From contig NZ_JAHLQK010000001.1 in NCBI RefSeq assembly GCF_018919215.1, forward strand, positions 218,430-282,429: a stretch of DNA of 64,000 bases, given 5' to 3'. This document shows, piece by piece, positions 55,640 through 64,000 of this stretch; the first letter of the stretch is position 1, and every line of letters begins with the position of its first letter. This DNA comes from Alkaliphilus flagellatus (GTDB taxonomy: Bacteria; Bacillota; Clostridia; Peptostreptococcales; Natronincolaceae). The translations under genes were made by a program, and so were the position numbers. The notes under the pieces were generated by a model. The model ran no database searches, was not told the origin of the DNA, and was given only the letters and a program-made list of their open reading frames with translations.

Positions 55640-56674
55640 ATGAAACAGACAAAAACGAAATATGGAAAAATAAAACAAATAGTATCAAATTTAAAATTAC
55701 CTGATTATAGATACGAACAGCTTACAAAAGCTATTTTTCATCAAAGAATAGATAATTTTGATGATATGCATATACTACCAAAAGCGTTAAGGATAGCTTT
55801 AGTAAATGAGTTTGGAAATAATGTATCTAGTGTAATACCTGTTTTTTCACAAGATTCTAAACAAGCTCAAAAATTGTTATTCGAATTGACTGATGGAGAA
55901 AGAATAGAAGCTGTTGGACTAAAGTATAAACAGGGGTGGGAATCGTTTTGTATTTCTTCCCAATGTGGTTGTGGTTTTGGATGTCGTTTTTGTGCAACGG
56001 GAAGTGCTGGATTTAGACGCAATCTTACTGCTGATGAGATAACTGACCAATTACTTTATTTCTATTTTAATGACCATAGATTGAATAGTATTTCATTTAT
56101 GGGAATGGGTGAGGCTTTTGCAAATCCGGAGTTATTTGATGCAGTAAAAATTTTAACTGATCAAAATTTATTTGGGTTGAGTCAACGAAGAATTACTATT
56201 TCAACAATTGGCATTATACCGGGAATTCAAAGATTGACCAAAGAATTTCCACAAGTGAATCTGGCTTTTTCACTTCATTCACCATTTGAAAGCCAACGAA
56301 GCGATTTAATGCCTATAAATAAAAGATTTCCATTGAATGAGGTAATGAAGACATTAGATGAACATATCATTCATACGGGACGACGAGTGTTTATTGCTTA
56401 TATTATGCTTGAAGGAATTAATGATTCGAAAGAACATGCAGAGGCAGTTGTAGGTTTATTGAAAAATCGTGGTTCATGGGAGTATTTATATCACATTGAT
56501 TTGATACCTTATAATTCTACGGACAAAACAACTTTTAAATTTCAATCTTCAAGTGCTATCAAGCAATTTTGCAGTACACTAAAGAAAGCTGGTATTAATG
56601 TAACTGTTAGAACACAATTTGGTTCTGAAATTAGTGCTGCTTGCGGACAGTTGTGTTATGAAAATAAATTATGA
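55640..56674 (+). CDS. Cfr-family 23S rRNA A2503 methyltransferase
   Basis: A 344-residue radical-SAM methyltransferase close in length to Cfr (349). The radical-SAM cluster lies in QCGCGFGCRFCATG (about 110), and the Cfr-type lead-in FCISSQCGC replaces the RlmN form. SFMGMGEAFANPE and the C-terminal AACGQL, which contains the methyl-carrying Cys, follow. Cfr methylates C8 of A2503 and gives resistance to phenicols, lincosamides, oxazolidinones, pleuromutilins and streptogramin A. GGAGG lies eight bases before the ATG. It follows the ABC-F gene with its own attenuator. Whether it is Cfr-like in activity, not RlmN-like, is inferred from motifs. Confidence 0.87.
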   Translation: MKQTKTKYGKIKQIVSNLKLPDYRYEQLTKAIFHQRIDNFDDMHILPKALRIALVNEFGNNVSSVIPVFSQDSKQAQKLLFELTDGERIEAVGLKYKQGWESFCISSQCGCGFGCRFCATGSAGFRRNLTADEITDQLLYFYFNDHRLNSISFMGMGEAFANPELFDAVKILTDQNLFGLSQRRITISTIGIIPGIQRLTKEFPQVNLAFSLHSPFESQRSDLMPINKRFPLNEVMKTLDEHIIHTGRRVFIAYIMLEGINDSKEHAEAVVGLLKNRGSWEYLYHIDLIPYNSTDKTTFKFQSSSAIKQFCSTLKKAGINVTVRTQFGSEISAACGQLCYENKL

Positions 56675-56764
56675 TGTTAGTTCAAAAATATCCATTTGAG
56701 TAAAGAAGTAGTCTCATTTTAAAGGTCTTGAAGATTTTTAATTAAATATTGAAGAGTGTTGTAT

Positions 56765-56796
56765 GTCCCTCAGACTTTAGATTTGAGGGACTTTTT
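56765..56796 (+). terminator. Terminator of the cfr-like gene
   Basis: GTCCCTCA (56765-56772) pairs with TGAGGGAC (56784-56791), followed by TTTTTGG. The remaining 56797-56952 gap is AT-rich, with a likely promoter for the phosphotransferase remnant. Confidence 0.85.
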
Positions 56797-56952
56797 GGTT
56801 AAGACGGGTGAACTTTTATGCAAGACTAAAGATTAATGTTTATTTTGTTTTATTAATTTTTGCAGTTATAATAAAACTAGATGTATAAATAAAAAAGATT
56901 TTACTTGTAAGGCATATTTGAAGCGCAGATTACTTATGTTGGGAGAAGATAT

Positions 56953-57811
56953 ATGGAAAATATAATAAATATACTAAAAACAGAATACGGTATAAAATGT
57001 CTGTCCGTTACCTCTCAAAAAGGTGGATGGTCGGCTTCGGCATATAAAGTGTCTGATGGTGTGAAATATTACTTTTTGAAGGCTTATGAAAAAAAACAGG
57101 GCTTCTACTCATAAGTTAACAGCCACGATTGACATATATATTCCAATTACCATTTGGTTGGGTAAAAATACAAGGATGTCCGACAGAATTCCTGTTCCTG
57201 TGGTAACAAAGGCAGGTAATTATAAATGTCAAGATAACCATGCAATTTATCTTTTGTATGAATATATTGACGGTGAAACTATTGGTGATGATGAATTGAC
57301 ATATGAACAAGTAGTACAACTTAGTGATATGATTTCGGAGCTTCATTCTTTCAGCAGTACGCAAATACCTTGTGATAGCTTAAAGTTAAGAGAGGATTTT
57401 TGTCTACCATTTTTACAGCTATTAAAGGAGCATATTATTCAAAACTTTGAGTATCTTGCTAGTGATCTAAAAGAATTGCTGAAAGAACGAATTGGGTCTA
57501 TTGAAAAACTGATGCAACGAAAGGAAACATTGATTTAAATAGACTGGGAGGGGTTGAAAGTTGCTCCACCCGAAGCTGATCTTATGTTTTTAAAACAAAA
57601 GCCTTACTATAAGTGTTTTTTAGATATATATAAGGAAAAACATCCAGACTTTCAAGTGAACACTGATACAATGGAGTTTTATTTGGCTAGGCGTATGCTA
57701 GAGGATACTTGGGAGCTTACTGAGGAATTATTGTTTGATTGTCAAAACGAAGAAAGTCGTTCTCAAACGCTAAAATACCTAAAGGCTTTGTTAGATGATA
57801 TGGAATTATAA
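56953..57811 (+). pseudogene. Aminoglycoside (spectinomycin-type) phosphotransferase pseudogene
   Basis: The gene starts at 56953 with GGGAGAAG before it (protein begins MENIINILKTEYGI and includes GGWSASAYKV). It shifts frame at an A8 tract (57089-57096), giving a stop at 57112. The downstream frame continues through YLLYEYIDGETIG to KETLI and a TAA at 57536, then resumes in frame as IDWEGLKVAPPEADLMFL to 57811. The catalytic loop (HxDxxxxN) that should lie between KETLI and IDWEG is missing, so the enzyme cannot work even if the shift is an error. It resembles APH(9)-type enzymes. Confidence 0.8.
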
Positions 57812-57877
57812 TTGAAAGCTCACAAATTCCAATTTATCTTTATAAAATATGAGAATTTTCCTTATTATCAACATAGA

Positions 57878-57920
57878 AAATAAAGGCACTGAGATATAAA
57901 AATCTTGGTGCTGTTATTTT
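57878..57920 (+). terminator. Hairpin downstream of the phosphotransferase remnant
   Basis: GCACTGAGAT (57886-57895) pairs with ATCTTGGTGC (57902-57911), with wobbles; A-rich and T-rich flanks extend it. Confidence 0.65.
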
Positions 57921-57952
57921 ATAAAAATGCAAAATTAAATATAAAAACTCAA

Positions 57953-58004
57953 AGAGGCGAAGTCTTCGGTCAACTTTGTAATCGATAGGCTTCGCCTCTT
58001 TTTT
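57953..58004. terminator. Terminator, target site of the intron relic
   Basis: AGAGGCGAAG (57953-57962) pairs with CTTCGCCTCT (57990-57999), followed by TTTTT. It may act for both directions. The group II intron 5' end starts six bases after the T-run. Confidence 0.8.
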
Positions 58005-58009
58005 ATACC

Positions 58010-58085
58010 GTGCGTCCAGCAAAACTGGACCACACTTGCTGGTGAAAGTCCAGCACGGGTAATTGCCAAGAAGGCCTGGTACTTT
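58010..58085 (+). mobile_element. Group II intron 5' end fragment inserted after a terminator
   Basis: GTGCGTCCAGC is the standard GUGYG 5' end of a group II intron. It is followed by TGGTGAAAGTCCAGCACGGG and AATTGCCAAGAAGGCCTGGT, matching domain I of bacterial introns. Only about 75 bp remain, with no reverse transcriptase and no domain V. It sits directly after a rho-independent terminator, the preferred target of class C introns. The other intron relic in the window (26872) also follows a hairpin. Confidence 0.65.
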
Positions 58086-58128
58086 TTTAGCATATACAGT
58101 TCCTTTTTCAGCTAATAAGATATCTATT

Positions 58129-59883
58129 TTATGCTAGTTTCTGAAATTGGCTCATATACAAATTCTCATAAAAACCCTTCTTCATCATTAACTCATCATG
58201 AGTACCTTGCTCAACAATGGCTCCATTATTCATAACAAGGATTAAATCTGCATTTCTAATTGTAGAAAGGCGGTGAGCAATAACAAAGCTTGTTCTGCCT
58301 TTCATAATATTCTTCATGGCAGTTTGTAACATTGACTCAAGCCTTGTATCTACTGAACTTGTTGCCTCATCAAGAATTAAAATAGCTGGATCTGCCAAGA
58401 ACGCTCTTGCTATGGTTAATAGCTGCTTCTCTCCAGCAGATATATTGGAAGACTCTTCATTGAGGACCATATCATAGCCATCTGGCTGTGTCTTAATAAA
58501 GTGATTCACATTGGCTATTTTAGCTGCATTGATAATATCTTCTCGAGTTGCAGTATCGTTGCCGTACTTGATATTATCGGCAATACTTCCGTTAAACAGC
58601 CAAGTATCCTGTAGAACCATTCCGAAGATAGAACGAAGATCGTCCCTCTTCATATCTTTGATATTTACACCATCCACCTTAATTCCACCACTATTTACAT
58701 CATAGAAACGCATTAAAAGGTTGATCAGTGTTGTTTTTCCGGCCCCTGTAGGTCCTACAATAGCTACCATTTGTCCACTTTTAACATCGAGATTTAAGTC
58801 CTCAATTAATATATTATCTTTTGTATAGCCAAAGGACACATTTTCAAATGTAACATTTCCTTTTAAATCTTCAATGCTAAGAGGATTTGCTATTTCTGGT
58901 ACTTCATCCTCTGCTTCAAGAAAATCAAAAACTCTTCCTGACGCTGCAATCGCAGATTGAATGGAGGATGATAATTGCGTTACTTGCTCAAGAGGCTCAT
59001 TTAACTGCCACATATAACGCACAAATGCTTGAAGCTGTCCAACGGTTATGGTACCAGAAATTACGAAGGTTGTCCCTACAAAAATAACTGCTACCATTGC
59101 AATATAAGTGATAAAGGATATTAATGGTGACATAAGGCCTGATATAAACTGTGCTTTGAATCCATTCTCACAAAGATTATTATTAATCTTTTTAAATTGC
59201 TCAATGGACTCTTCTTGTTTGCCATATAATTTAATCTCTGTTAATCCTGTATATCTTTCTTGAATATAGCCATTCAAAGTTCCTAAGGCACGCTGTTGAT
59301 TTCTAAACATAAGAGAAGAACGCTTCATAATAAATCTCATAATAAAAGCACTGCCTGGAAGAATTAGAACAGCCATTACAGCCATAATAGGATTGATATA
59401 GAACATTAAGATCACGGCTAAGGTGACGGATAAAATAGCACTTAATATTCTAGATAAAGATTGCTGCAAGGCATTTGATATTGTATCTATATCATTAGAT
59501 ATAATACTTAAGATATCCCCCACGGTACGCTTATCAAAATAACGAATTGGAAGTCTTGTGATTTTCTTTTGAACTTCATTTCTTAAATCACGCATAGAAT
59601 TCTGTAGCCCAATGGTTAAAAAGTATTGGGATAGAAAATTACAAGTGATATTACCGATATAAATCACAAGCAATATTTTTAAAATCCTAAGAATATAAGA
59701 AAAGCTAATGGCTGCACCGAGAACGTTGTTGGCAATATTAGAAACATCATCTTTTAATCTCGTTGTAATTAAACCTTCTACCATTGGTGCCGCTGCTAGA
59801 AAGCCTGCATATATAATTAAAAGAAGAATTGAAGCTATAAAAAATTTCAAATAGGGCTTTATATAAGGATATAATTTTTTCAT
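58129..59883 (-). CDS. ABC exporter, half 2 (multidrug type)
   Basis: A 584-residue half-transporter with six membrane helices (about 1-310) and a C-terminal ATPase: Walker A GPTGAGKTT (about 370), signature ISAGEKQLLTIARA (about 470) and Walker B ILILDEATSSVD. The glutamate after Walker B is present, so this is the catalytically complete site. It starts with an ATG that overlaps the stop of the upstream half (ATGA). The pair resembles LmrCD/BmrCD/EfrAB-type heterodimers that pump drugs. The substrate is unknown. Confidence 0.92.
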   Translation of the reverse strand: MKKLYPYIKPYLKFFIASILLLIIYAGFLAAAPMVEGLITTRLKDDVSNIANNVLGAAISFSYILRILKILLVIYIGNITCNFLSQYFLTIGLQNSMRDLRNEVQKKITRLPIRYFDKRTVGDILSIISNDIDTISNALQQSLSRILSAILSVTLAVILMFYINPIMAVMAVLILPGSAFIMRFIMKRSSLMFRNQQRALGTLNGYIQERYTGLTEIKLYGKQEESIEQFKKINNNLCENGFKAQFISGLMSPLISFITYIAMVAVIFVGTTFVISGTITVGQLQAFVRYMWQLNEPLEQVTQLSSSIQSAIAASGRVFDFLEAEDEVPEIANPLSIEDLKGNVTFENVSFGYTKDNILIEDLNLDVKSGQMVAIVGPTGAGKTTLINLLMRFYDVNSGGIKVDGVNIKDMKRDDLRSIFGMVLQDTWLFNGSIADNIKYGNDTATREDIINAAKIANVNHFIKTQPDGYDMVLNEESSNISAGEKQLLTIARAFLADPAILILDEATSSVDTRLESMLQTAMKNIMKGRTSFVIAHRLSTIRNADLILVMNNGAIVEQGTHDELMMKKGFYENLYMSQFQKLA

Positions 59884-61610
59884 TGCTCTAATTCCTCCTT
59901 TCTTAATTGTGAATCTGCAATTTCATAGTAAACACTACATGTTTTCAATAATTCCTTGTGGGTTCCAATTCCTACGACTTCACCCTCGTTTAGAACTATT
60001 ATTTTATCTGCATTCATTATGGTGCTAATTCTTTGTGCTACAATGAATACAATAGATTCTTTTGTTTCTTCTCGTAAAGCTTCTCGCAACATAGCATCTG
60101 TTTTATAATCAAGGGCTGAAAAACTATCATCAAAGATATAGATTTCTGGCTTTCGAATCAGTGCCCTTGCTATTGAAATTCTTTGCTTTTGTCCTCCAGA
60201 AAAGTTTTTGGCACCTTCGCTGATATATTCTTGCAATTTGTCTGGCTTATTTTCTATAAATTCTTTTGCCTGAGCTATTTCGATTGCATGGTTCATTTCT
60301 TCTAAGGTTGCATCTGAATTACCAAACTTCAAATTCTCTTCGATGGTTCCATGGAACAAAAATGCTTTTTGTGGAATAAACCCAATCTTTTTACGAAGTA
60401 CATCCATATCATAATCTCGAATATCCACATCATTTATTTTTATAGTGCCTTTTGTAACGTCATAAAACCTTGGAATTAAATTGATTAATGTACTTTTACC
60501 ACTTCCGGTACTCCCAATAAAAGCAATGGTTTCTCCTTGATTTGCTGTAAAGGATACATCCTTTATGACAGGAAGCTCACCATCAGGATACTGAAATGTA
60601 ACGTGATCAAACTCTACTTTTGCTTTACCTTTTGTTTCTTTTATACCATTCTTAAGGCTTGTTATAGATGGCTCTTCACCTAATATTTCCTGGATACGAT
60701 TTGCAGAAACCCTTGCTCTTGGGTACATTACAAATACCATAGAAAATAGCATAACTGAGAACAGTGCATGGAATTGATAATCTAAGAAGGCAACTAATTG
60801 ACCCACCTGTAAAGTCCCTTTATCAATCATAATGGTAGAAACCCAAAACACTGCCAGCATGGACAAATGTAATAAGAAGAAAAATGCTGGTTGTGTGAAA
60901 GAAATGATCTTGAACAATTTCTTTGAATTAGAGGCATATATTTCATTGATTCCTGCAAAACGTTCTGCTTCATAGTCACTTTTTCTAAAGGCCCTAATAA
61001 CTCTAATTCCCAATAAGTTCTCTCTTGAAATCCTATTTAAACGATCCAATCCTTTTTGCTGCGCATCAGAAATGGGATTGGTCACTTTAGCAACGATAAT
61101 GACACCTAATATAATAAATGGAAAACTTGCTCCAATAATTAAAGATAGGCTTAAACTTGTTTTTATGGTCATAAATACACTGATAAAAACCATAATCGGT
61201 GCTAATAATGCTGTTCTGAAAAGCAAGTTTGAGAATAACATTAGCTGAAATGCATCGCTAGTTGTACGGGTAATCATGGATGATACACCAAATTTATTAT
61301 ATTCTGTATGGGAGAATTTCTGTGATTGTGCAAAAACATCATTTCGAATATCACGAATCATATACGTTGAAATTCTTGAAGAAGCATAAGTAATCAAAAT
61401 CGTTCCTGCACCACCAATAATACTTACAAGTAGCATGATTATTCCCATTTTTTTAACATAACCGATATCACTATTACCAATACCTTTGTCAATCATTGCT
61501 GCCATGATTGTAGGTATACCTAACTGAACAGCAACAAAGCTAAATATGCCCAAGGTATTTAGTAGAATTAATTTGGGATATCTTTTAAGATATTTTAATA
61601 TTAACTTCAT
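59880..61610 (-). CDS. ABC exporter, half 1 (multidrug type)
   Basis: A 576-residue half-transporter: membrane domain (about 1-310), Walker A GSTGSGKST (about 364), signature FSGGQKQRISIARA (about 462) and Walker B IYIFDDSFSALD. The Walker B motif is followed by Asp instead of the catalytic Glu (FDDSFS). This is the degenerate ATPase site typical of one half in heterodimeric exporters. It starts with GGAGG before the ATG, and its stop overlaps the second half by 4 nt. Confidence 0.92.
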   Translation of the reverse strand: MKLILKYLKRYPKLILLNTLGIFSFVAVQLGIPTIMAAMIDKGIGNSDIGYVKKMGIIMLLVSIIGGAGTILITYASSRISTYMIRDIRNDVFAQSQKFSHTEYNKFGVSSMITRTTSDAFQLMLFSNLLFRTALLAPIMVFISVFMTIKTSLSLSLIIGASFPFIILGVIIVAKVTNPISDAQQKGLDRLNRISRENLLGIRVIRAFRKSDYEAERFAGINEIYASNSKKLFKIISFTQPAFFFLLHLSMLAVFWVSTIMIDKGTLQVGQLVAFLDYQFHALFSVMLFSMVFVMYPRARVSANRIQEILGEEPSITSLKNGIKETKGKAKVEFDHVTFQYPDGELPVIKDVSFTANQGETIAFIGSTGSGKSTLINLIPRFYDVTKGTIKINDVDIRDYDMDVLRKKIGFIPQKAFLFHGTIEENLKFGNSDATLEEMNHAIEIAQAKEFIENKPDKLQEYISEGAKNFSGGQKQRISIARALIRKPEIYIFDDSFSALDYKTDAMLREALREETKESIVFIVAQRISTIMNADKIIVLNEGEVVGIGTHKELLKTCSVYYEIADSQLRKEELEQ

Positions 61611-61677
61611 AAATAACCTCCATTGAATAATATGACTTTAATAATATATTTCCAGATTCTTTGACTTTAAGGGACAC

Positions 61678-61716
61678 TTGAACTATTATAAACTATAAGG
61701 TTATCTTATAGTCAAG
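61678..61716. promoter_or_regulatory. MerR-type operator with overlapping divergent promoters
   Basis: On the minus strand, TTGACT (61715-61710) and TATAAT (61690-61685) are separated by 19 bp, the over-long spacer typical of MerR-activated promoters. The spacer holds the inverted repeat ACTATAAG-GTTAT-CTTATAGT (61692-61712). On the plus strand, TTGAAC (61678-61683) and TTATCT (61701-61706) give a 17-bp promoter for the regulator that overlaps the same site. Confidence 0.78.
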
Positions 61717-61759
61717 AAAAATAATTCATAAAACACTAAGAGTTCTAGGGAGGTTAATT

Positions 61760-62584
61760 ATGTCTAATAATAAAAACGAATATTTAACCACTGGTGAATT
61801 TGCTAAACTTTGTGGTATTCCAAAACATATTTTATTTCATTATGACCAAATAGGATTATTTCAACCTGAAATCATTAAAGAAAATGGTTATCGATATTAC
61901 TCATTTCGTCAATATGATACCTTTTCTATTATTGCTGCTTTAAAAAGATTAGGTATGCCTTTGAAAGAAATTAAAGAGTTTATGGATAAGCGAAATCCAA
62001 ATGCTTTAATTTCTTTACTAGATCAAAAATCAAATGAAGTTGTCAAAGAGCTTGTTAGGCTAAAGCAAATTAAACATGAAATTGATGCTTTAAAAAATTT
62101 AACGGAAGAAGCCTTAACTTTAGAATATAATAAGATTGAATTAGCTTATCATAAAGAGGTATATGCTCTACGAAGTTCATTAATTGATAGGGGTACAGAT
62201 AATTCTTATCCTGATTTTATTTCTTCCCTAATTGCTTTTCGTAAAAGTAGTAATGCCAGTATGATTGATTTTTTAGGGGGAGCTCTTACTATTGATAATA
62301 TTCTTAAGAAAAGATTTAATAGTTTTTCTTATTTATATACTAAAGGTGAAAATGTCCATGGCAAAGATGCCACTTTAGTACGTAGAGAAGGTTGGTATCT
62401 TCAAGTTTATTATAAAGGTAGTTATCAAAATATCAGTGAAATGTATACCAAGATTATTGAATATGTTGCAAAACATCAGATTAAGCTAGGCAAACATGCT
62501 TATGAAGAATATCTTATTTTTGAGATTGGTGCAAAGAATCGAGATGATTATGTTACTTTAATATTGGTTGAAATGTTAGAATAA
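61760..62584 (+). CDS. MerR-family regulator with effector-binding domain
   Basis: A 274-residue regulator: an N-terminal MerR helix-turn-helix ([28 protein letters not shown] start, residues 10-75), a coiled-coil dimer helix (about 80-120) and a C-terminal GyrI-like domain (about 125-274) that binds small molecules, as in BmrR. It lies divergent from the ABC exporter genes and has GGGAGG before the ATG. It probably senses the drug and activates the exporter through the 19-bp-spacer promoter. Confidence 0.9.
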   Translation: MSNNKNEYLTTGEFAKLCGIPKHILFHYDQIGLFQPEIIKENGYRYYSFRQYDTFSIIAALKRLGMPLKEIKEFMDKRNPNALISLLDQKSNEVVKELVRLKQIKHEIDALKNLTEEALTLEYNKIELAYHKEVYALRSSLIDRGTDNSYPDFISSLIAFRKSSNASMIDFLGGALTIDNILKKRFNSFSYLYTKGENVHGKDATLVRREGWYLQVYYKGSYQNISEMYTKIIEYVAKHQIKLGKHAYEEYLIFEIGAKNRDDYVTLILVEMLE

Positions 62585-62689
62585 CTTTCCTTTACAAGTA
62601 TACTGATATCTGATGTAATATAAGTAAGTTGGAGCGTGTAAGTAGAGGAGTATATATGACACCAAATACAATTGAAACATCAAGATGAT

Positions 62690-62790
62690 ATTATATATTA
62701 ACGACATCATTATTGTCACAACAAGGCATGTTGAAGCCGTAACACTGCTTACAAAGTAAGCAGATGTACGTCTCATGCAACTTAGATAAA
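62690..62790 (+). other. Degenerate coding remnant, possibly an rRNA methyltransferase tail
   Basis: One frame reads TTRHVEAVTLLTK, stop, then ADVRLMQLR. The HVEAVTLL part resembles the C-terminal HVETVxLL of RumA/RlmD-type methyltransferases. No start or intact body is present. A weak identification. The rest of the 62585-62926 gap holds only the terminator listed next. Confidence 0.25.
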
Positions 62791-62802
62791 AATTAATAAT
62801 AT

Positions 62803-62846
62803 AAACAAAGTCCCCTAGACGAGTGTTTAGGGGACTTTGTTTTTAC
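62803..62846. terminator. Strong terminator between merR and spoVB-like genes
   Basis: AAACAAAGTCCCCTA (62803-62817) pairs over 15 bp with TAGGGGACTTTGTTT (62828-62842), followed by TT. It can serve transcripts from both sides. Confidence 0.88.
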
Positions 62847-62926
62847 CCTTGACCTAAGGCAAATATGGTTTCAGTGATATTTGTAGCAACAGAGACAATT
62901 TTCATGGTTGCCCCATGGAGGGTAAT

Positions 62927-64000
62927 TTATCTATCTATTCGGAATAACATATGCAATAAATTCCTTGGGATTGCCTTTGTAGTTAAGAGGACGAATATAT
63001 AACCTAAGCCGCCAATGATAAGACTATAAACAAAACCGATGGAAAGGTGAAAATTTATTGAAAGAAACCGTTGCTGTGTCATAAAAATTAAGAATATCAT
63101 CAAAATAGCAGCAAAAAAAGGCTTTATAAGCAAATCTACATATTTGAATTTAATTTTAGTCATTTTCCATAAAGTATAAAAATCCAATATACAAATGGAT
63201 AATGTACATAGGAAAAATCCTATAAAATACCCATAAATGCCATATGTTGGATTGCCTACAAGGTAATAAATAGCAGCAAACTGAAGACTCATACTAATTA
63301 TTCGATGAATAGTAGTATTTTTTTGTTTTCCTAGACCATGTAAGATCCCTGAAAAAGTATGCTGCATGGCGAGGAAAACAGTACAAAAACCCATCATATA
63401 TATTGCTTCGCTGGCCTTTGGATCATTATATAGATAAACTGCCAACGGTTTTGCAAAAAAAACATATAGTGCAGTTAAAGGGATAGACACCAATAGGGTG
63501 ATTTTTACAGCAAGATGGATAGTATTTCTAGCAGGCTTATAATTTTTCAGAAAAACCTGTTCAGACAAGTTGGGAATAATATTGATGACGAGGGCGGATG
63601 TAACGAAATATGGAAGATATGTTAAGGGCATAGCCATGCCCATGACTCTTCCAAAGGTTGCAATGGCTTCACTGTTTGTATATCCTGAAGCCATAAGCCT
63701 ATGGGGTATTAAGATGGCATTGACAAATTGCAGAATAACATTAAAAAATCCTGATATGGTCAATGGGGCGGATATAGTTAGTATTTGCCATAATAGTTTG
63801 GTCATCTTGATTGGAGTAGGGATCACATATGGGAGTCTTTTAGTGAAGCGGGTTTGTATGAAAAGCAGCCATATCAAGTCAAAAAACTCACCTATGCTAA
63901 TTCCGCAAATGGCAATGAAGGCTCCTTGAATAGGATCTAATGGGTAAATATAATACAGCAAGCCTATAACAATAATAAATCGCGTAACGTGTTCAACAAT
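62927..64000 (-). CDS. SpoVB-like polysaccharide/lipid flippase, N-terminus beyond window
   Basis: The last 357 residues of a MurJ/SpoVB (MOP superfamily) flippase with many membrane helices. Conserved pieces include ISIGEFFDLIWL, SAPLTISGFFNVILQ (about 75) and FSGILHGLGKQKN (about 220). The frame is open to the window edge (IVEHVTRFIIVIG...), so the start lies further on; the TTG at 63961 is not the start. In Bacillus, SpoVB helps build the spore cortex. Clostridia have several paralogues, so a general cell-wall role is also possible. Confidence 0.88.
   Translation of the reverse strand: MVEHVTRFIIVIGLLYYIYPLDPIQGAFIAICGISIGEFFDLIWLLFIQTRFTKRLPYVIPTPIKMTKLLWQILTISAPLTISGFFNVILQFVNAILIPHRLMASGYTNSEAIATFGRVMGMAMPLTYLPYFVTSALVINIIPNLSEQVFLKNYKPARNTIHLAVKITLLVSIPLTALYVFFAKPLAVYLYNDPKASEAIYMMGFCTVFLAMQHTFSGILHGLGKQKNTTIHRIISMSLQFAAIYYLVGNPTYGIYGYFIGFFLCTLSICILDFYTLWKMTKIKFKYVDLLIKPFFAAILMIFLIFMTQQRFLSINFHLSIGFVYSLIIGGLGYIFVLLTTKAIPRNLLHMLFRIDR

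Noticed and set aside
57086..57538. Intact phosphotransferase starting at 57086
   Set aside because: The N-terminal third lies in another frame before the A8 tract and the catalytic loop is missing at the end; it is part of a pseudogene.
62656..62688. Ten-codon ORF with GGAG before it, downstream of merR
   Set aside because: It has no attached gene to regulate (the next gene is on the other strand) and no conserved feature.

Overview
The window looks like chromosomal DNA of a low-GC, spore-forming anaerobic Firmicute, most likely a clostridium (an Alkaliphilus/Clostridium-type organism is my guess, not shown). The basis is very AT-rich DNA with strong GGAGG-type ribosome sites and many U-rich terminators; SpoVB- and GerMN-type sporulation genes; a selenocysteine formate dehydrogenase; an agr-type peptide signalling locus; and the rapZ-yvcK-whiA core.

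Layout. 1-8.7 kb: end of a ChbG/YdjC deacetylase, a Lon-like protease, 5-formyl-THF cyclo-ligase, then the envelope group ftsE-ftsX, an M23 hydrolase and an S41 protease. 8.8-16.5 kb: excision repair (uvrB, uvrA, a PilZ gene, uvrC) with a LexA-type box before uvrB. 16.9-23.1 kb: a four-gene NAD-linked formate dehydrogenase complex whose catalytic gene is interrupted by an in-frame UGA followed by a textbook bacterial SECIS hairpin. 23.2-28.0 kb: an accessory island with a LytTR regulator, a damaged AgrC-like kinase, an agrD with a nonsense codon, an intact agrB, a secreted orphan protein, duplicated small membrane genes, repeated promoter modules and a group II intron relic. 28.2-29.6 kb: moaA and a MOSC protein (molybdenum cofactor). 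29.7-51.4 kb: mostly housekeeping genes: a solute-binding protein, murB, rapZ, yvcK, a NUDIX gene, whiA, hutU-ftcD (histidine degradation), dnaE, pfkA, pyk, a thioesterase, fxsA, an aldo/keto reductase, a GerMN protein and rlmD.

51.5-64 kb is accessory again: a LysR/PhzF pair; an antibiotic-resistance island with an ABC-F ribosomal protection gene and a Cfr-family 23S rRNA methyltransferase; a dead aminoglycoside phosphotransferase gene; a second group II intron relic just after a terminator; a heterodimeric ABC exporter divergent from a MerR regulator with a 19-bp-spacer promoter; and the end of a SpoVB-like flippase. The most notable observation is that the ABC-F and cfr-like genes each follow a short leader ORF whose RNA can form the same set of mutually exclusive hairpins. 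This suggests that two ribosome-protecting genes share one antibiotic-sensing attenuator design.

Functional links: the Sec-FDH complex needs the molybdopterin made through MoaA; FtsEX probably drives the M23 hydrolase; the agr remnants suggest a strain losing peptide signalling while keeping the response regulator and its candidate target promoters. No rRNA, tRNA or CRISPR was recognised by eye.
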